Shown: positions 1 to 5,253, counted from the stretch's first letter. The stretch: DNA of 5,431 bases from an uncultured Anaerovibrio sp. (GCA_902785445.1 CACZYN010000127.1:1-5431); one strand, 5' to 3'. Made by a program: numbers and translations. Notes: generated by a model not told the origin, from the sequence alone.

Positions 1-363
1 GTCATGAAATTGGATGCTGAAAACCCGTTCTATACTTCAATGTCTCCATTAGATGAGGAAAATGCAGTTTATTATGATGGTGAAAAAATAATTCATCAAG
101 GCAAAACACTCATGACTAAGGAAGATTATGATAAATACGACTATATTTTGGGTATGGATGATGAGAACATGCGATATATCGCGAAGATAATCGGCGCTGA
201 CCCTGAACATAAGGTTTATATGTTAATGGATTTCGCCGGAGAACACAGGAGCATTGCTGATCCTTGGTATACTGGTAATTTCGATGCCACCTTTAATGAT
301 GTATTAGCAGCTTGTAGCGGACTCTTCAATCACATAAAAAGTAAAGAGAATTTGAAATTATAG
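1..363 (+). CDS. Low-molecular-weight protein tyrosine phosphatase, C-terminal part (5' end cut by window)
   Basis: This is the C-terminal portion of a cytoplasmic low-molecular-weight phosphotyrosine protein phosphatase, which hydrolyses phosphotyrosine on proteins. The frame is open from base 1, and the first ATG (4-6) has only three bases before it in the window, so it is taken as internal. Visible family features are an NPFY segment near the start, TKEDYDKYDYILGMDDENM (matching the family's LTxxDYxxYDxIxxMDxxN region), and DPWYTGNFDATFNDV, whose Asp is the expected general acid, followed by the usual C-terminal helix. The catalytic P-loop (CxxNxCRS) should lie about 30-40 residues upstream, outside the window, so catalytic competence cannot be judged. 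The gene ends in TAG (361-363), which shows that amber serves as an ordinary stop here. The next gene has its own promoter, so the two are probably not one operon. Confidence 0.85.
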   Translation, partial: VMKLDAENPFYTSMSPLDEENAVYYDGEKIIHQGKTLMTKEDYDKYDYILGMDDENMRYIAKIIGADPEHKVYMLMDFAGEHRSIADPWYTGNFDATFNDVLAACSGLFNHIKSKENLKL

Positions 364-391
364 CAAATGTATATTCATTTATAAATATTTG
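364..391 (+). terminator. Weak stem-loop after the phosphatase gene
   Basis: Directly after the phosphatase stop, CAAATGT (364-370) can pair with ATATTTG (385-391, one G-U pair) around a 14-base AT-rich loop, followed by TTATAG. The stem is short and AT-rich and the T-tract is poor. It is at most a weak terminator, and nothing better is visible before the tetR promoter. Confidence 0.2.
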
Positions 392-420
392 TTATAGTTC
401 AAGGTATTTTTGTTAAAATA

Positions 421-449
421 TTGCATAGTATGGATAATATTGTTATAAT
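421..449 (+). promoter_or_regulatory. Sigma-A promoter of the TetR-family gene (extended -10)
   Basis: TTGCAT (421-426) and a perfect TATAAT (444-449) are separated by 17 bases. TG lies one base before the -10 (441-442), giving an extended -10 element. The surroundings are very AT-rich. Transcription would begin near 456, leaving a leader of about 28 bases before the proposed start codon. It is the only near-consensus promoter I found between the phosphatase and the regulator. Confidence 0.75.
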
Positions 450-483
450 TACCTCGTTGTATTGTGTTCAAATATGAGGGGAA

Positions 484-1098
484 GTGGTCATTATCAGACG
501 CACAAATACAAAAGAGAGAATTTTAACAGAGTCGTTACGGTTGTTTTCTACATTTGGATATAATGCTGTGGGGGTGGAGATGATAGCGGCTGCGGTTAAA
601 GTAACGCCACCATCGCTTTATAAGCATTTTAAGAGAAAACAGGAAATCCTTGATGAAATAATTAGTCGATCTGATGTTAATTATCAGGCGCATTTATTTC
701 ACATTGATGATTTCACCGATGAAGAAGTAGGGAAGTTCACTTTGGATGATTTCACAGAAGTTACTTTGTCCCATGTTAATAATATATTGCATGACGAAGT
801 AATACAAAGTGTCCGTAGGCTTTGTATCGTGGAACAATTTCGTAATGAAGCTCTTCGCCTGCAACATCTTAATCATGTTTATGTGGGTAATGAAGAGGCC
901 GCAAAAAACCTTCTGATTAAATTGATTCGGGCTAAAAAGCTTAATGTTGCTTATGATATTGAGCATTTGGCCAAGCTGTTTTCGTTACCAATAATAGCAA
1001 CTGTTGATAGATGCTATTGCGATCCGGAATACGAAAAAGAAGGATTAGAATATATTTCTGCTCATGTGAAATATATTTGGAATCGTATAATGCCATGA
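484..1098 (+). CDS. TetR/AcrR-family transcriptional regulator
   Basis: This encodes a 204-residue one-component DNA-binding repressor or activator of TetR type, a normal length for the family. Residues about 8-55 form the three-helix DNA-binding domain: TKERILTESLRLFSTFGY (helix 1), VGVEMIAAAVKVTPPSLYKHFKRK (helix-turn-helix with the typical LYxHFxxK signature) and KQEILDEII. The rest is a helical ligand/dimerisation domain with no recognisable ligand motif. GTG 484 is the only ordinary start codon before the conserved domain: an in-frame TGA lies at 475-477 and the next in-frame ATG falls inside the domain. The purine tract GAGGGG (476-481) is only 2 bases from this GTG, which is unusually tight. 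ATT 490 would be better spaced but is a rare start. The gene has its own promoter and terminator. It lies upstream of the ior operon in the same orientation, which makes it a candidate regulator of that operon; the effector is unknown. It is visibly more AT-rich than the downstream genes. Confidence 0.88.
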   Translation: MVIIRRTNTKERILTESLRLFSTFGYNAVGVEMIAAAVKVTPPSLYKHFKRKQEILDEIISRSDVNYQAHLFHIDDFTDEEVGKFTLDDFTEVTLSHVNNILHDEVIQSVRRLCIVEQFRNEALRLQHLNHVYVGNEEAAKNLLIKLIRAKKLNVAYDIEHLAKLFSLPIIATVDRCYCDPEYEKEGLEYISAHVKYIWNRIMP

Positions 1099-1110
1099 TT
1101 GTATTGTTGG

Positions 1111-1143
1111 GGTGCACAGGATGATGCTTGTGTGCCTTTTTTT
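1111..1143 (+). terminator. Intrinsic terminator of the tetR transcript
   Basis: GGTGCACAGG (1111-1120) pairs along all ten positions with CTTGTGTGCC (1127-1136), including three G-U pairs, around a 6-base loop (ATGATG). Seven T residues (1137-1143) follow immediately. It begins 12 bases after the tetR stop codon. This is a classic rho-independent terminator and separates the regulator from the ior operon. Confidence 0.9.
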
Positions 1144-1159
1144 ATGCAGTTTTTAGGTT

Positions 1160-1202
1160 AATAAATAGTCGTATATATATTTATTGTTTATTTGTTATTG
1201 TT
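1160..1202. repeat. Inverted and direct repeats upstream of the ior promoter (candidate operator)
   Basis: AATAAATA (1160-1167) and TATTTATT (1178-1185) form a perfect 8 bp inverted repeat with a 10-base spacer. In addition TTATTGTT occurs twice, at 1181-1188 and 1195-1202, 14 bases apart, with the second copy overlapping the proposed -35. Such symmetry just upstream of and over a -35 could be a regulator site, but the stretch is so AT-rich that chance is a real alternative. Confidence 0.3.
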
Positions 1203-1220
1203 ACAAAGTTATGGTAGAAT
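1192..1220 (+). promoter_or_regulatory. Promoter of the iorA-iorB-ligase operon (extended -10)
   Basis: TTGTTA (1192-1197) and TAGAAT (1215-1220) are separated by 17 bases, and TG lies one base upstream of the -10 (1212-1213). The -35 matches consensus at 4 of 6 positions and the -10 at 5 of 6. A start near 1227 gives an untranslated leader of about 58 bases. It sits downstream of the tetR terminator, so the operon is likely transcribed independently. Confidence 0.65.
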
Positions 1221-1272
1221 TAGGATGTTGTCGATGTAAATGTGTGTGTCGGCAGAAAAAATATTTGTCGCT

Positions 1273-1279
1273 AGGGGAG
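1273..1279 (+). promoter_or_regulatory. Ribosome binding site that sets the iorA start
   Basis: AGGGGAG lies 5 bases before ATG 1285. The upstream in-frame ATG (1240) has only GT-rich sequence before it, so 1285 is chosen as the start. The resulting protein begins MHQEFLMGNEAIAMGA, as expected for the IorA N-terminus. Confidence 0.85.
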
Positions 1280-1284
1280 ATACA

Positions 1285-2484
1285 ATGCATCAAGAATTTT
1301 TAATGGGCAACGAAGCCATTGCCATGGGGGCTATAGCGGCTGGGGTAAACCTGGTGGCCGGCTATCCTGGCACTCCGTCCACAGAGGTATTGGAGACAGT
1401 AGCTAAGCGTCGCCCACAGGATACATATGTGGAATGGTCTATTAATGAAAAAGTAGCCATGGAAGTAGGGGCCGGGGCGGCATATAGTGGTGCCAGGGTA
1501 ATGGTAACCATGAAGCAGGTAGGACTTAATGTGGCAGCTGATCCACTGATGAGCCTGGAATATATTGGTGTAAAGGGTGGAATGGTCATATTGGTTGCGG
1601 ATGACCCAGGACCGATTTCCTCCCAGACGGAGCAAGATACACGGCATTTTTCCAGATTTTCCAAATTGCCATGCTTTGATCCGTCCACTGTGCAGGAAGC
1701 CTATGAGATGGTGCAGGATGCTTTTGAATATTCGGAGAGATATAAGACACCTGTCTTTTTCCGGTCTACAACCAGAGTATCACATGGTTATGCGGATATT
1801 TGTATAAAGGATGAAAATGAGTTTGTCCAAAACAGACCGGAGGGCTTTATCAAGGATACCAAGCATTGGGTAATTTTTCCGAAATTATCCTATAGGGCCC
1901 ATATGGATATCGAGGCAAGAAATAAGGAACTGTCCAGGGTATTTTCCCAATATGACAAGAATTTGCTTCTAAATAAAGAAGGTACGAAATATCCTAAAAA
2001 GGGTGTAGCCACAGGAGGCTTTAGCTTTACCTATGTGTCAGAGGCACTGAAGAATTTAGGGGGAGTGGCATTATTGAAGGTTTCCACCCCGCACCCGTTC
2101 CCGGAGGAATTGGCAGTACAATTCCTTACTGGTTTAGATGAAGTACTATGCGTTGAGGAATTGGATCCGGTAATCGAGCGGGAGCTTATTTATATTTGTG
2201 GCAAATATCAGTTGCCGGTGAAAATATATGGAAAGCTGACCAACCATGTTAATACCGCAGGGGAAAACAGCCTGGATAGTGTGGCAGGCATAATTGCTTC
2301 TTTCTTGGGGGTTACAGATGATAGAACTCCAGCCTTAACAGCTGATGAGCTGGCGCAAATGCCGGAGCTACCGGTGCGTCCACCAGTGCTGTGCGCTGGT
2401 TGTCCCCATAGAGGCGCCTTTTATGCAGTTAAGCAGGCCATGAAGGGGAAAAAGACCATATTCTGTGGGGATATTGGTTGCTAG
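1285..2484 (+). CDS. iorA: IorA N-terminal portion, ends at the amber codon (399 residues)
   Basis: If TAG 2482-2484 terminates translation, this is the product. It has the whole pyrimidine-binding domain (GYPGTPSTE 26-34; EWSINEKVAMEVGAGAAYSG from 50, with Glu55 a candidate for the conserved cofactor-activating glutamate), the middle domain (to about 350), and only the first strands of the thiamine diphosphate-binding domain (CAGCPHRGAF from 370, GDIGC 395-399). It lacks the diphosphate/metal-binding GDSTF and NST motifs and both iron-sulfur clusters, so alone it should be inactive. In split relatives such as multi-subunit pyruvate:ferredoxin oxidoreductases, subunits divide between domains. 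Here the break is inside a domain, which argues for damage rather than designed splitting. The start is fixed by AGGGGAG 5 bases upstream; a longer reading from ATG 1240 lacks a binding site. Confidence 0.75.
   Translation: MHQEFLMGNEAIAMGAIAAGVNLVAGYPGTPSTEVLETVAKRRPQDTYVEWSINEKVAMEVGAGAAYSGARVMVTMKQVGLNVAADPLMSLEYIGVKGGMVILVADDPGPISSQTEQDTRHFSRFSKLPCFDPSTVQEAYEMVQDAFEYSERYKTPVFFRSTTRVSHGYADICIKDENEFVQNRPEGFIKDTKHWVIFPKLSYRAHMDIEARNKELSRVFSQYDKNLLLNKEGTKYPKKGVATGGFSFTYVSEALKNLGGVALLKVSTPHPFPEELAVQFLTGLDEVLCVEELDPVIERELIYICGKYQLPVKIYGKLTNHVNTAGENSLDSVAGIIASFLGVTDDRTPALTADELAQMPELPVRPPVLCAGCPHRGAFYAVKQAMKGKKTIFCGDIGC
2482..2484 (+). other. In-frame amber codon (codon 400 of iorA)
   Basis: The reading is GAT ATT GGT TGC TAG ACC ATG GGA, giving GDIGC-stop-TMGNAMP. 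A single base change from TAT or TAC (Tyr) produces TAG. The phosphatase gene at the left edge ends in TAG, so the codon is used as a normal stop here. No obvious strong hairpin follows it, though I could not compute folding. Confidence 0.95.
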
Positions 2485-2487
2485 ACC

Positions 2488-3117
2488 ATGGGAAATGCGA
2501 TGCCACTGGATATGGTAGACACTTGTTTATGCATGGGCGCGGGCCTGGGGATTGCCCAGGGAGTAAATCATATTGAGCCAGATACCCATTGCTTTGCCTT
2601 TGTGGGGGATTCTACCTTCTTTGCGGCATCCATTACGGGAGTAATAAATGCGGTTTATAATCAGGCAAATATGACCTTGGTTGTGTTGGATAATTCCACC
2701 ACGGCTATGACTGGTCACCAGCCGCATCCAGGAACCGGCAAGACCATGATGGGGGACGTGGTAGCCAAGATCAGTATCGAAGGCATATTGAAGGGGATTG
2801 GTCTGGAATACGTTAAAACGGTCAATCCTCTTGATCATAAAGCTTCGGTGCAGGCGGTGCAGGAAGCAGCAGCTTTACCTGGAGTAAAGGCGATTATCTT
2901 TAAATCTCCTTGTATTGCCATTGTAAAGAGCGATAAGTGCCTGACCGTAGATCAGGAAAAATGTATTAATTGCCGTAAGTGCATACGGGAAATCGGTTGT
3001 CCGGCCTTGGTTATCCGGGATGACAAGGTAATAATTGATGACTCCCTCTGTACTGGTTGTGGATTGTGCAGCCAGATCTGCCCAATGGCAGCTATTGGAG
3101 GTGAGGCAGATGAGTAA
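2488..3117 (+). CDS. iorA: IorA C-terminal portion (thiamine diphosphate core plus two [4Fe-4S] clusters)
   Basis: This is the 209-residue remainder of IorA, starting from the ATG that follows the amber codon after one intervening triplet. It carries MGNAMPLDM, GDSTFFAASITGVINAVYN (local 40-58, the Mg/diphosphate-binding region), LDNSTTAMTGHQPHPGTG (local 67-84), and two cluster motifs. Cys159, 162, 165 and 171 form CxxCxxCx5CP. Cys188, 191, 194 and 198 form CxxCxxCxxxCP. All eight cluster cysteines are intact. Independent initiation at 2488 is doubtful: the only nearby purine run (TGTGGGGA, about 2463-2470) is far too distant. Restart could occur only by coupling to termination at the adjacent TAG. 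It is more likely the unread or suppressed tail of iorA. It overlaps iorB by 8 bases, typical of tight coupling between the two subunits. Confidence 0.7.
   Translation: MGNAMPLDMVDTCLCMGAGLGIAQGVNHIEPDTHCFAFVGDSTFFAASITGVINAVYNQANMTLVVLDNSTTAMTGHQPHPGTGKTMMGDVVAKISIEGILKGIGLEYVKTVNPLDHKASVQAVQEAAALPGVKAIIFKSPCIAIVKSDKCLTVDQEKCINCRKCIREIGCPALVIRDDKVIIDDSLCTGCGLCSQICPMAAIGGEADE
3097..3104 (+). promoter_or_regulatory. Ribosome binding site that sets the iorB start
   Basis: GGAGGTGA, a near-perfect anti-Shine-Dalgarno match, lies inside the end of iorA with 8 bases between GGAGG and ATG 3110. It selects 3110 over the in-frame ATG at 3035, which would add 25 residues unlike any IorB N-terminus. 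Confidence 0.9.
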
Positions 3118-3691
3118 AAATATCGTACTGTGCGGTGTAGGTGGTCAAGGTACGGTTTTGGCCTCAAAATTAATTTCCGGTGCCGCCATGAATAAGGGGA
3201 TACCGGTAAAGAGCGCTGAAACCATAGGTATGGCCCAACGAGGGGGCAGCGTATTCAGCCATCTTCGCTTGGGGGATGATACCTGTTGTCCAATGATAGC
3301 CAATGGAACAGCGGATGTAATCATTGGTTTTGAGCCCGGGGAAACGGTGCGCATGTTGCCTTATCTGAAAAAAGGTGGGCAGGTTATTGTAAGCAGTAAG
3401 CCGGTAATGCCAGTGACGGCGGCCTTGGCCGGTTCCAACTACAATGGCAGGGAAATGCTGGATTACATTAAGTCCAAGGTGGAAAATGTTGTGGTGGTGG
3501 ATACGGAAGCTGCCTGCAAGGAACTGGGCTCCTCCAAGATAGTTAATCTGTTATTGTTGGGAGCAGCAGTAAATAGCGGTGCTTTGGGGCTTACGGCGGA
3601 TGATATTCGTCAGGTAATCACCGAAAGAATTCCTGCAAAGTTCCACGAATTGAACTTTCAGGCTTTAACATATGTTGGAGAAAGAAAATAA
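3110..3691 (+). CDS. iorB: Indolepyruvate:ferredoxin oxidoreductase beta subunit
   Basis: This 193-residue protein is the gamma-type partner of IorA in the aryl-pyruvate:ferredoxin oxidoreductase complex and belongs to the pyruvate/ketoisovalerate oxidoreductase catalytic-domain family. It opens with MSKNIVLCGVGGQGT, a glycine-rich GVGGQGT loop (residues 9-15), followed by the family's GMAQRGGSV motif (40-48), which contributes to the active site and CoA side of the complex. There are no cluster cysteines, as expected, because IorA carries them. Length is normal and the frame intact. It starts within the iorA stop region (ATGAGTAA, 8 base overlap), so its translation is normally coupled to iorA. 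A premature stop in iorA, more than 600 bases upstream, could reduce its expression unless its own strong binding site compensates. Confidence 0.93.
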   Translation: MSKNIVLCGVGGQGTVLASKLISGAAMNKGIPVKSAETIGMAQRGGSVFSHLRLGDDTCCPMIANGTADVIIGFEPGETVRMLPYLKKGGQVIVSSKPVMPVTAALAGSNYNGREMLDYIKSKVENVVVVDTEAACKELGSSKIVNLLLLGAAVNSGALGLTADDIRQVITERIPAKFHELNFQALTYVGERK

Positions 3692-3705
3692 AGGGGTTAG
3701 GAAGA

Positions 3706-4941
3706 ATGAGAATTAGTGAAGAGCAGCTCAAGCTGGTAAATGAACGTATAGATGCTTTGGAGGCGGCCAACAGTTTTTACGGTAAGAAGCTGGAGGAGGC
3801 GGGGATTAACCATGTTTCCAGTCCAGAGGAATTTGAGCAGTTGCCTTTTTCCGAAAAAAATGATTTGCGGGAGGCTTATCCACTGGGACTGATGACCGCA
3901 CCTCAGGAGGAGATAGTACGCATACATTCCTCATCTGGTACCACCGGAACTCCTGTAATTATTCCTTATACCAAGAAGGATGTGGATGATTGGGCTGCTA
4001 TGTTTGCCCGTTGCTATGAGTTTGCGGGTATTACCAATAAGGATGTTATTCATATTACTCCGGGTTACGGACTTTGGACTGCTGGTATTGGTTTTCAGGC
4101 AGGCTGTGAAAAGCTGGGGGCAATGTGCGTTCCTATGGGGCCGGGCAACACTGACAAGCAGCTTCAGATGATGCAGGATATGGGCTCTACTGTATTGTGT
4201 GCCACATCTTCTTATGCACTGCTGTTGGCCGAGGAAATTGAAAAGCGGGGGATTAAGGACAAAATTCATCGCAAAAAGGGTGTCATCGGTTCCGAACGCT
4301 GGGGCCAGAAAATGCGTGAGCGTATTTCCAAGGAGTTGGGCATAGAGCTTTATGATATTTATGGACTTACGGAAATATACGGACCTGGTATTGGTGTAAA
4401 TTGTAAATATGAAACTGGAATGCACTACTGGGATGATTTCATCTATTTGGAAATAATTGACCCGAATACCTTAAAACCGGTACCGGATGGTGAGTGGGGT
4501 GAAATCGTCATCACTACCTTGGTTAAGGAGGGGGCACCGCTGATTCGTTATCGTACCCATGATATGTCCCGTATTATTCCAGGTGAATGTCCATGTGGCA
4601 GCAAGTTCCCGAGAATTGATGTAATAGCCGGGCGTACAGATGATATGATGAAGATAAAGGGTGTAAATGTATTCCCTAAACAGATTGAAGAAATTCTTCA
4701 GGAATTCCCAGAGCTGTCCAGTGAATATCAGATTCGCATTTCTCACCTTGATGGTAAGGATACAATGCGTATTTACGTGGAAACAAATGGTAGTGTTGAC
4801 TTCCTGGATATGGCTAAGCGGGTCGCAACCCGGGTTAAGAGCCGTATCGGTTTTACTCCGCTGGTAAAGGTGGTAGAGATCGGCTTGCTGCCTAGAAGCG
4901 AAAAGAAGACCAAGCGGGTAATCGATGAGCGTTATGATTAA
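3706..4941 (+). CDS. paaK: Phenylacetate-CoA ligase family protein (aryl acid AMP-forming ligase)
   Basis: This 411-residue cytoplasmic adenylate-forming enzyme activates an arylacetate (phenylacetate or indoleacetate) with ATP and CoA to arylacetyl-CoA, AMP and pyrophosphate; the chemistry is reversible in principle. Visible motifs are the phosphate-binding loop SSSGTTGTP (75-83), YGLTE (219-223), YRTHD (282-286), the hinge region GRTDDMMKIKGVNVFP (309-324), and a C-terminal PRSEKKTKRVID whose Lys401 aligns with the catalytic lysine. CPCG (295-298) resembles a short metal-binding knuckle seen in several family members. The protein is slightly shorter than classic PaaK at the N-terminus. ATG 3706 has AGGAAG just upstream and lies 14 bases after iorB, so the three genes form one operon. 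Linkage to ior suggests it handles the acyl-CoA that IorAB makes or uses. The exact aryl substrate cannot be read from the sequence. Confidence 0.9.
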   Translation: MRISEEQLKLVNERIDALEAANSFYGKKLEEAGINHVSSPEEFEQLPFSEKNDLREAYPLGLMTAPQEEIVRIHSSSGTTGTPVIIPYTKKDVDDWAAMFARCYEFAGITNKDVIHITPGYGLWTAGIGFQAGCEKLGAMCVPMGPGNTDKQLQMMQDMGSTVLCATSSYALLLAEEIEKRGIKDKIHRKKGVIGSERWGQKMRERISKELGIELYDIYGLTEIYGPGIGVNCKYETGMHYWDDFIYLEIIDPNTLKPVPDGEWGEIVITTLVKEGAPLIRYRTHDMSRIIPGECPCGSKFPRIDVIAGRTDDMMKIKGVNVFPKQIEEILQEFPELSSEYQIRISHLDGKDTMRIYVETNGSVDFLDMAKRVATRVKSRIGFTPLVKVVEIGLLPRSEKKTKRVIDERYD

Positions 4942-4952
4942 GGTGTATTATT

Positions 4953-5153
4953 ATGGGAAAACCGCCTGATATTGAAACATCAACTGCTGCAGAGCGGGAG
5001 CAATATATCTATGATAATTTCTATTGCCGGGGGAATTGTGAAATTTGTGGTATATGTAAAGTGTACCATGGTAAATCGCCGGAAATAGTTTATGCAGATT
5101 ATATTGATGGAAAGCGAAGCTTTCAGGAAATAGCCCAGGAGTATAACAGATAA
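4953..5153 (+). CDS. Small cysteine-rich protein of unknown function
   Basis: This 66-residue protein resembles no family I can name with confidence. AAGGTG (4940-4945), overlapping the paaK stop codon, lies 7 bases before ATG 4953. With an 11-base gap to paaK it should be the last gene of the operon. The middle holds Cys25, Cys29, Cys32 and Cys35 (CRGNCEICGIC), a CxxxCxxCxxC arrangement able to hold a metal ion or an iron-sulfur cluster, followed by KVYHGKSPEIVYADYIDGKRSF. No signal peptide or membrane segment is visible, so it should be cytoplasmic. Its tight spacing, good binding site and ordered protein-like composition support a real gene. A role as a small electron carrier or accessory factor for the oxidoreductase is only a guess from context. 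Confidence 0.72.
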   Translation: MGKPPDIETSTAAEREQYIYDNFYCRGNCEICGICKVYHGKSPEIVYADYIDGKRSFQEIAQEYNR

Positions 5154-5159
5154 AATAAA

Positions 5160-5202
5160 CAGCGTATTTGAAATTTTTGTTGACAAGATTTCAAATACGC
5201 TG
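5160..5202. repeat. Perfect 15 bp inverted repeat enclosing the -35 of rRNA promoter P1
   Basis: CAGCGTATTTGAAAT (5160-5174) and ATTTCAAATACGCTG (5188-5202) are exact reverse complements with a 13-base spacer containing TTGACA. One more A-T pair (5159/5203) extends the outer end. The transcript could fold into a long hairpin 6 bases after the operon's last stop codon. At DNA level the dyad spans the P1 promoter. Confidence 0.95.
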
Positions 5203-5208
5203 TATTAT
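5180..5208 (+). promoter_or_regulatory. rRNA operon promoter P1
   Basis: A perfect TTGACA (5180-5185), a 17-base spacer and TATTAT (5203-5208), with a predicted start near 5215. The -35 sits in the loop of the inverted repeat and the spacer is largely its right arm, so any protein or structure at the dyad would affect this promoter. Confidence 0.8.
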
Positions 5209-5253
5209 TATCATCGTTGTTCCGATGAACGGTTTTGCAGAAACCCGAGGGGC

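Larger units (their letters stand above)
1285..3117 (+). pseudogene. iorA: Indolepyruvate:ferredoxin oxidoreductase alpha subunit, interrupted by an in-frame amber codon
   Basis: Read through the single TAG at 2482-2484, this is a complete 610-codon IorA, close to the usual family length. IorA oxidatively decarboxylates aryl pyruvates (mainly indolepyruvate, also phenylpyruvate types) to arylacetyl-CoA and passes electrons to ferredoxin. It works as a cytoplasmic complex with IorB. In order it has the pyrimidine-binding domain (GYPGTPSTE, residues 26-34; NEK near 54-56), a middle domain, the thiamine diphosphate-binding domain (CAGCPHR 370-376, GDIGC 395-399, GDSTF 441-445, NSTTAMTG 470-477), and a C-terminal pair of ferredoxin-type [4Fe-4S] motifs. 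The stop replaces the residue after GDIGC, which I recall as Tyr in the family. The frame is undisturbed on both sides and I see no other lesion. Possible explanations are a recent nonsense mutation, a sequence error, or suppression. The two halves are listed separately. Confidence 0.85.
5159..5209. terminator. Possible terminator of the ior operon (same inverted repeat)
   Basis: The 16 bp stem directly follows the last operon gene. The + strand tail is TATTATTAT, T-rich but interrupted. On the opposite strand the tail reads TTTATTTTATC, so the element has the look of a bidirectional terminator. The stem is AT-rich except near its base, so strength is uncertain. It is the only terminator-like structure between the operon and the rRNA promoters. 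Confidence 0.5.

Noticed and set aside
1229..1270. TGTCG repeated three times (1229, 1247, 1266) in the iorA leader
   Set aside because: Five-base repeats at uneven spacing (18 and 19) are expected by chance; no fold or riboswitch-like core is visible.
1240..1284. Longer IorA N-terminus from ATG 1240
   Set aside because: No ribosome binding site precedes it, the extra 15 residues do not look like the family, and AGGGGAG sits correctly before ATG 1285.
1300..1688. Overlapping minus-strand open frames opposite iorA
   Set aside because: Composition is that of a shadow frame (runs of Ser/Thr/His/Tyr with no motif), fully covered by the conserved IorA coding frame.
2482..2484. Pyrrolysine or a genome-wide reassigned TAG
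   Set aside because: The position normally holds an ordinary residue, another gene in the window ends in TAG, and no downstream recoding element is obvious. Kept only as a minor option under the amber finding.
2482..2490. Designed split of IorA into two subunits with restart at ATG 2488
   Set aside because: The break falls inside the thiamine diphosphate domain, not between domains, and there is no properly spaced ribosome binding site for 2488.
3035..3109. Longer IorB from ATG 3035
   Set aside because: It would overlap the cysteine-rich end of iorA by 83 bases. The strong GGAGGTGA site and family-like MSKNIVLCGVGGQG start support 3110.
3931..4425. Long minus-strand open frame opposite the ligase gene
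   Set aside because: It is antisense to a clearly conserved enzyme, has no family-like features and no promoter or binding site; it reflects codon bias of the real gene.
5221..5252. Short stems between P1 and P2 (GGTTT/AAACC at 5231-5245, GTTC/GAAC nearby)
   Set aside because: Stems of 4-5 bp with no T-tract; too weak to call a terminator or regulatory RNA.
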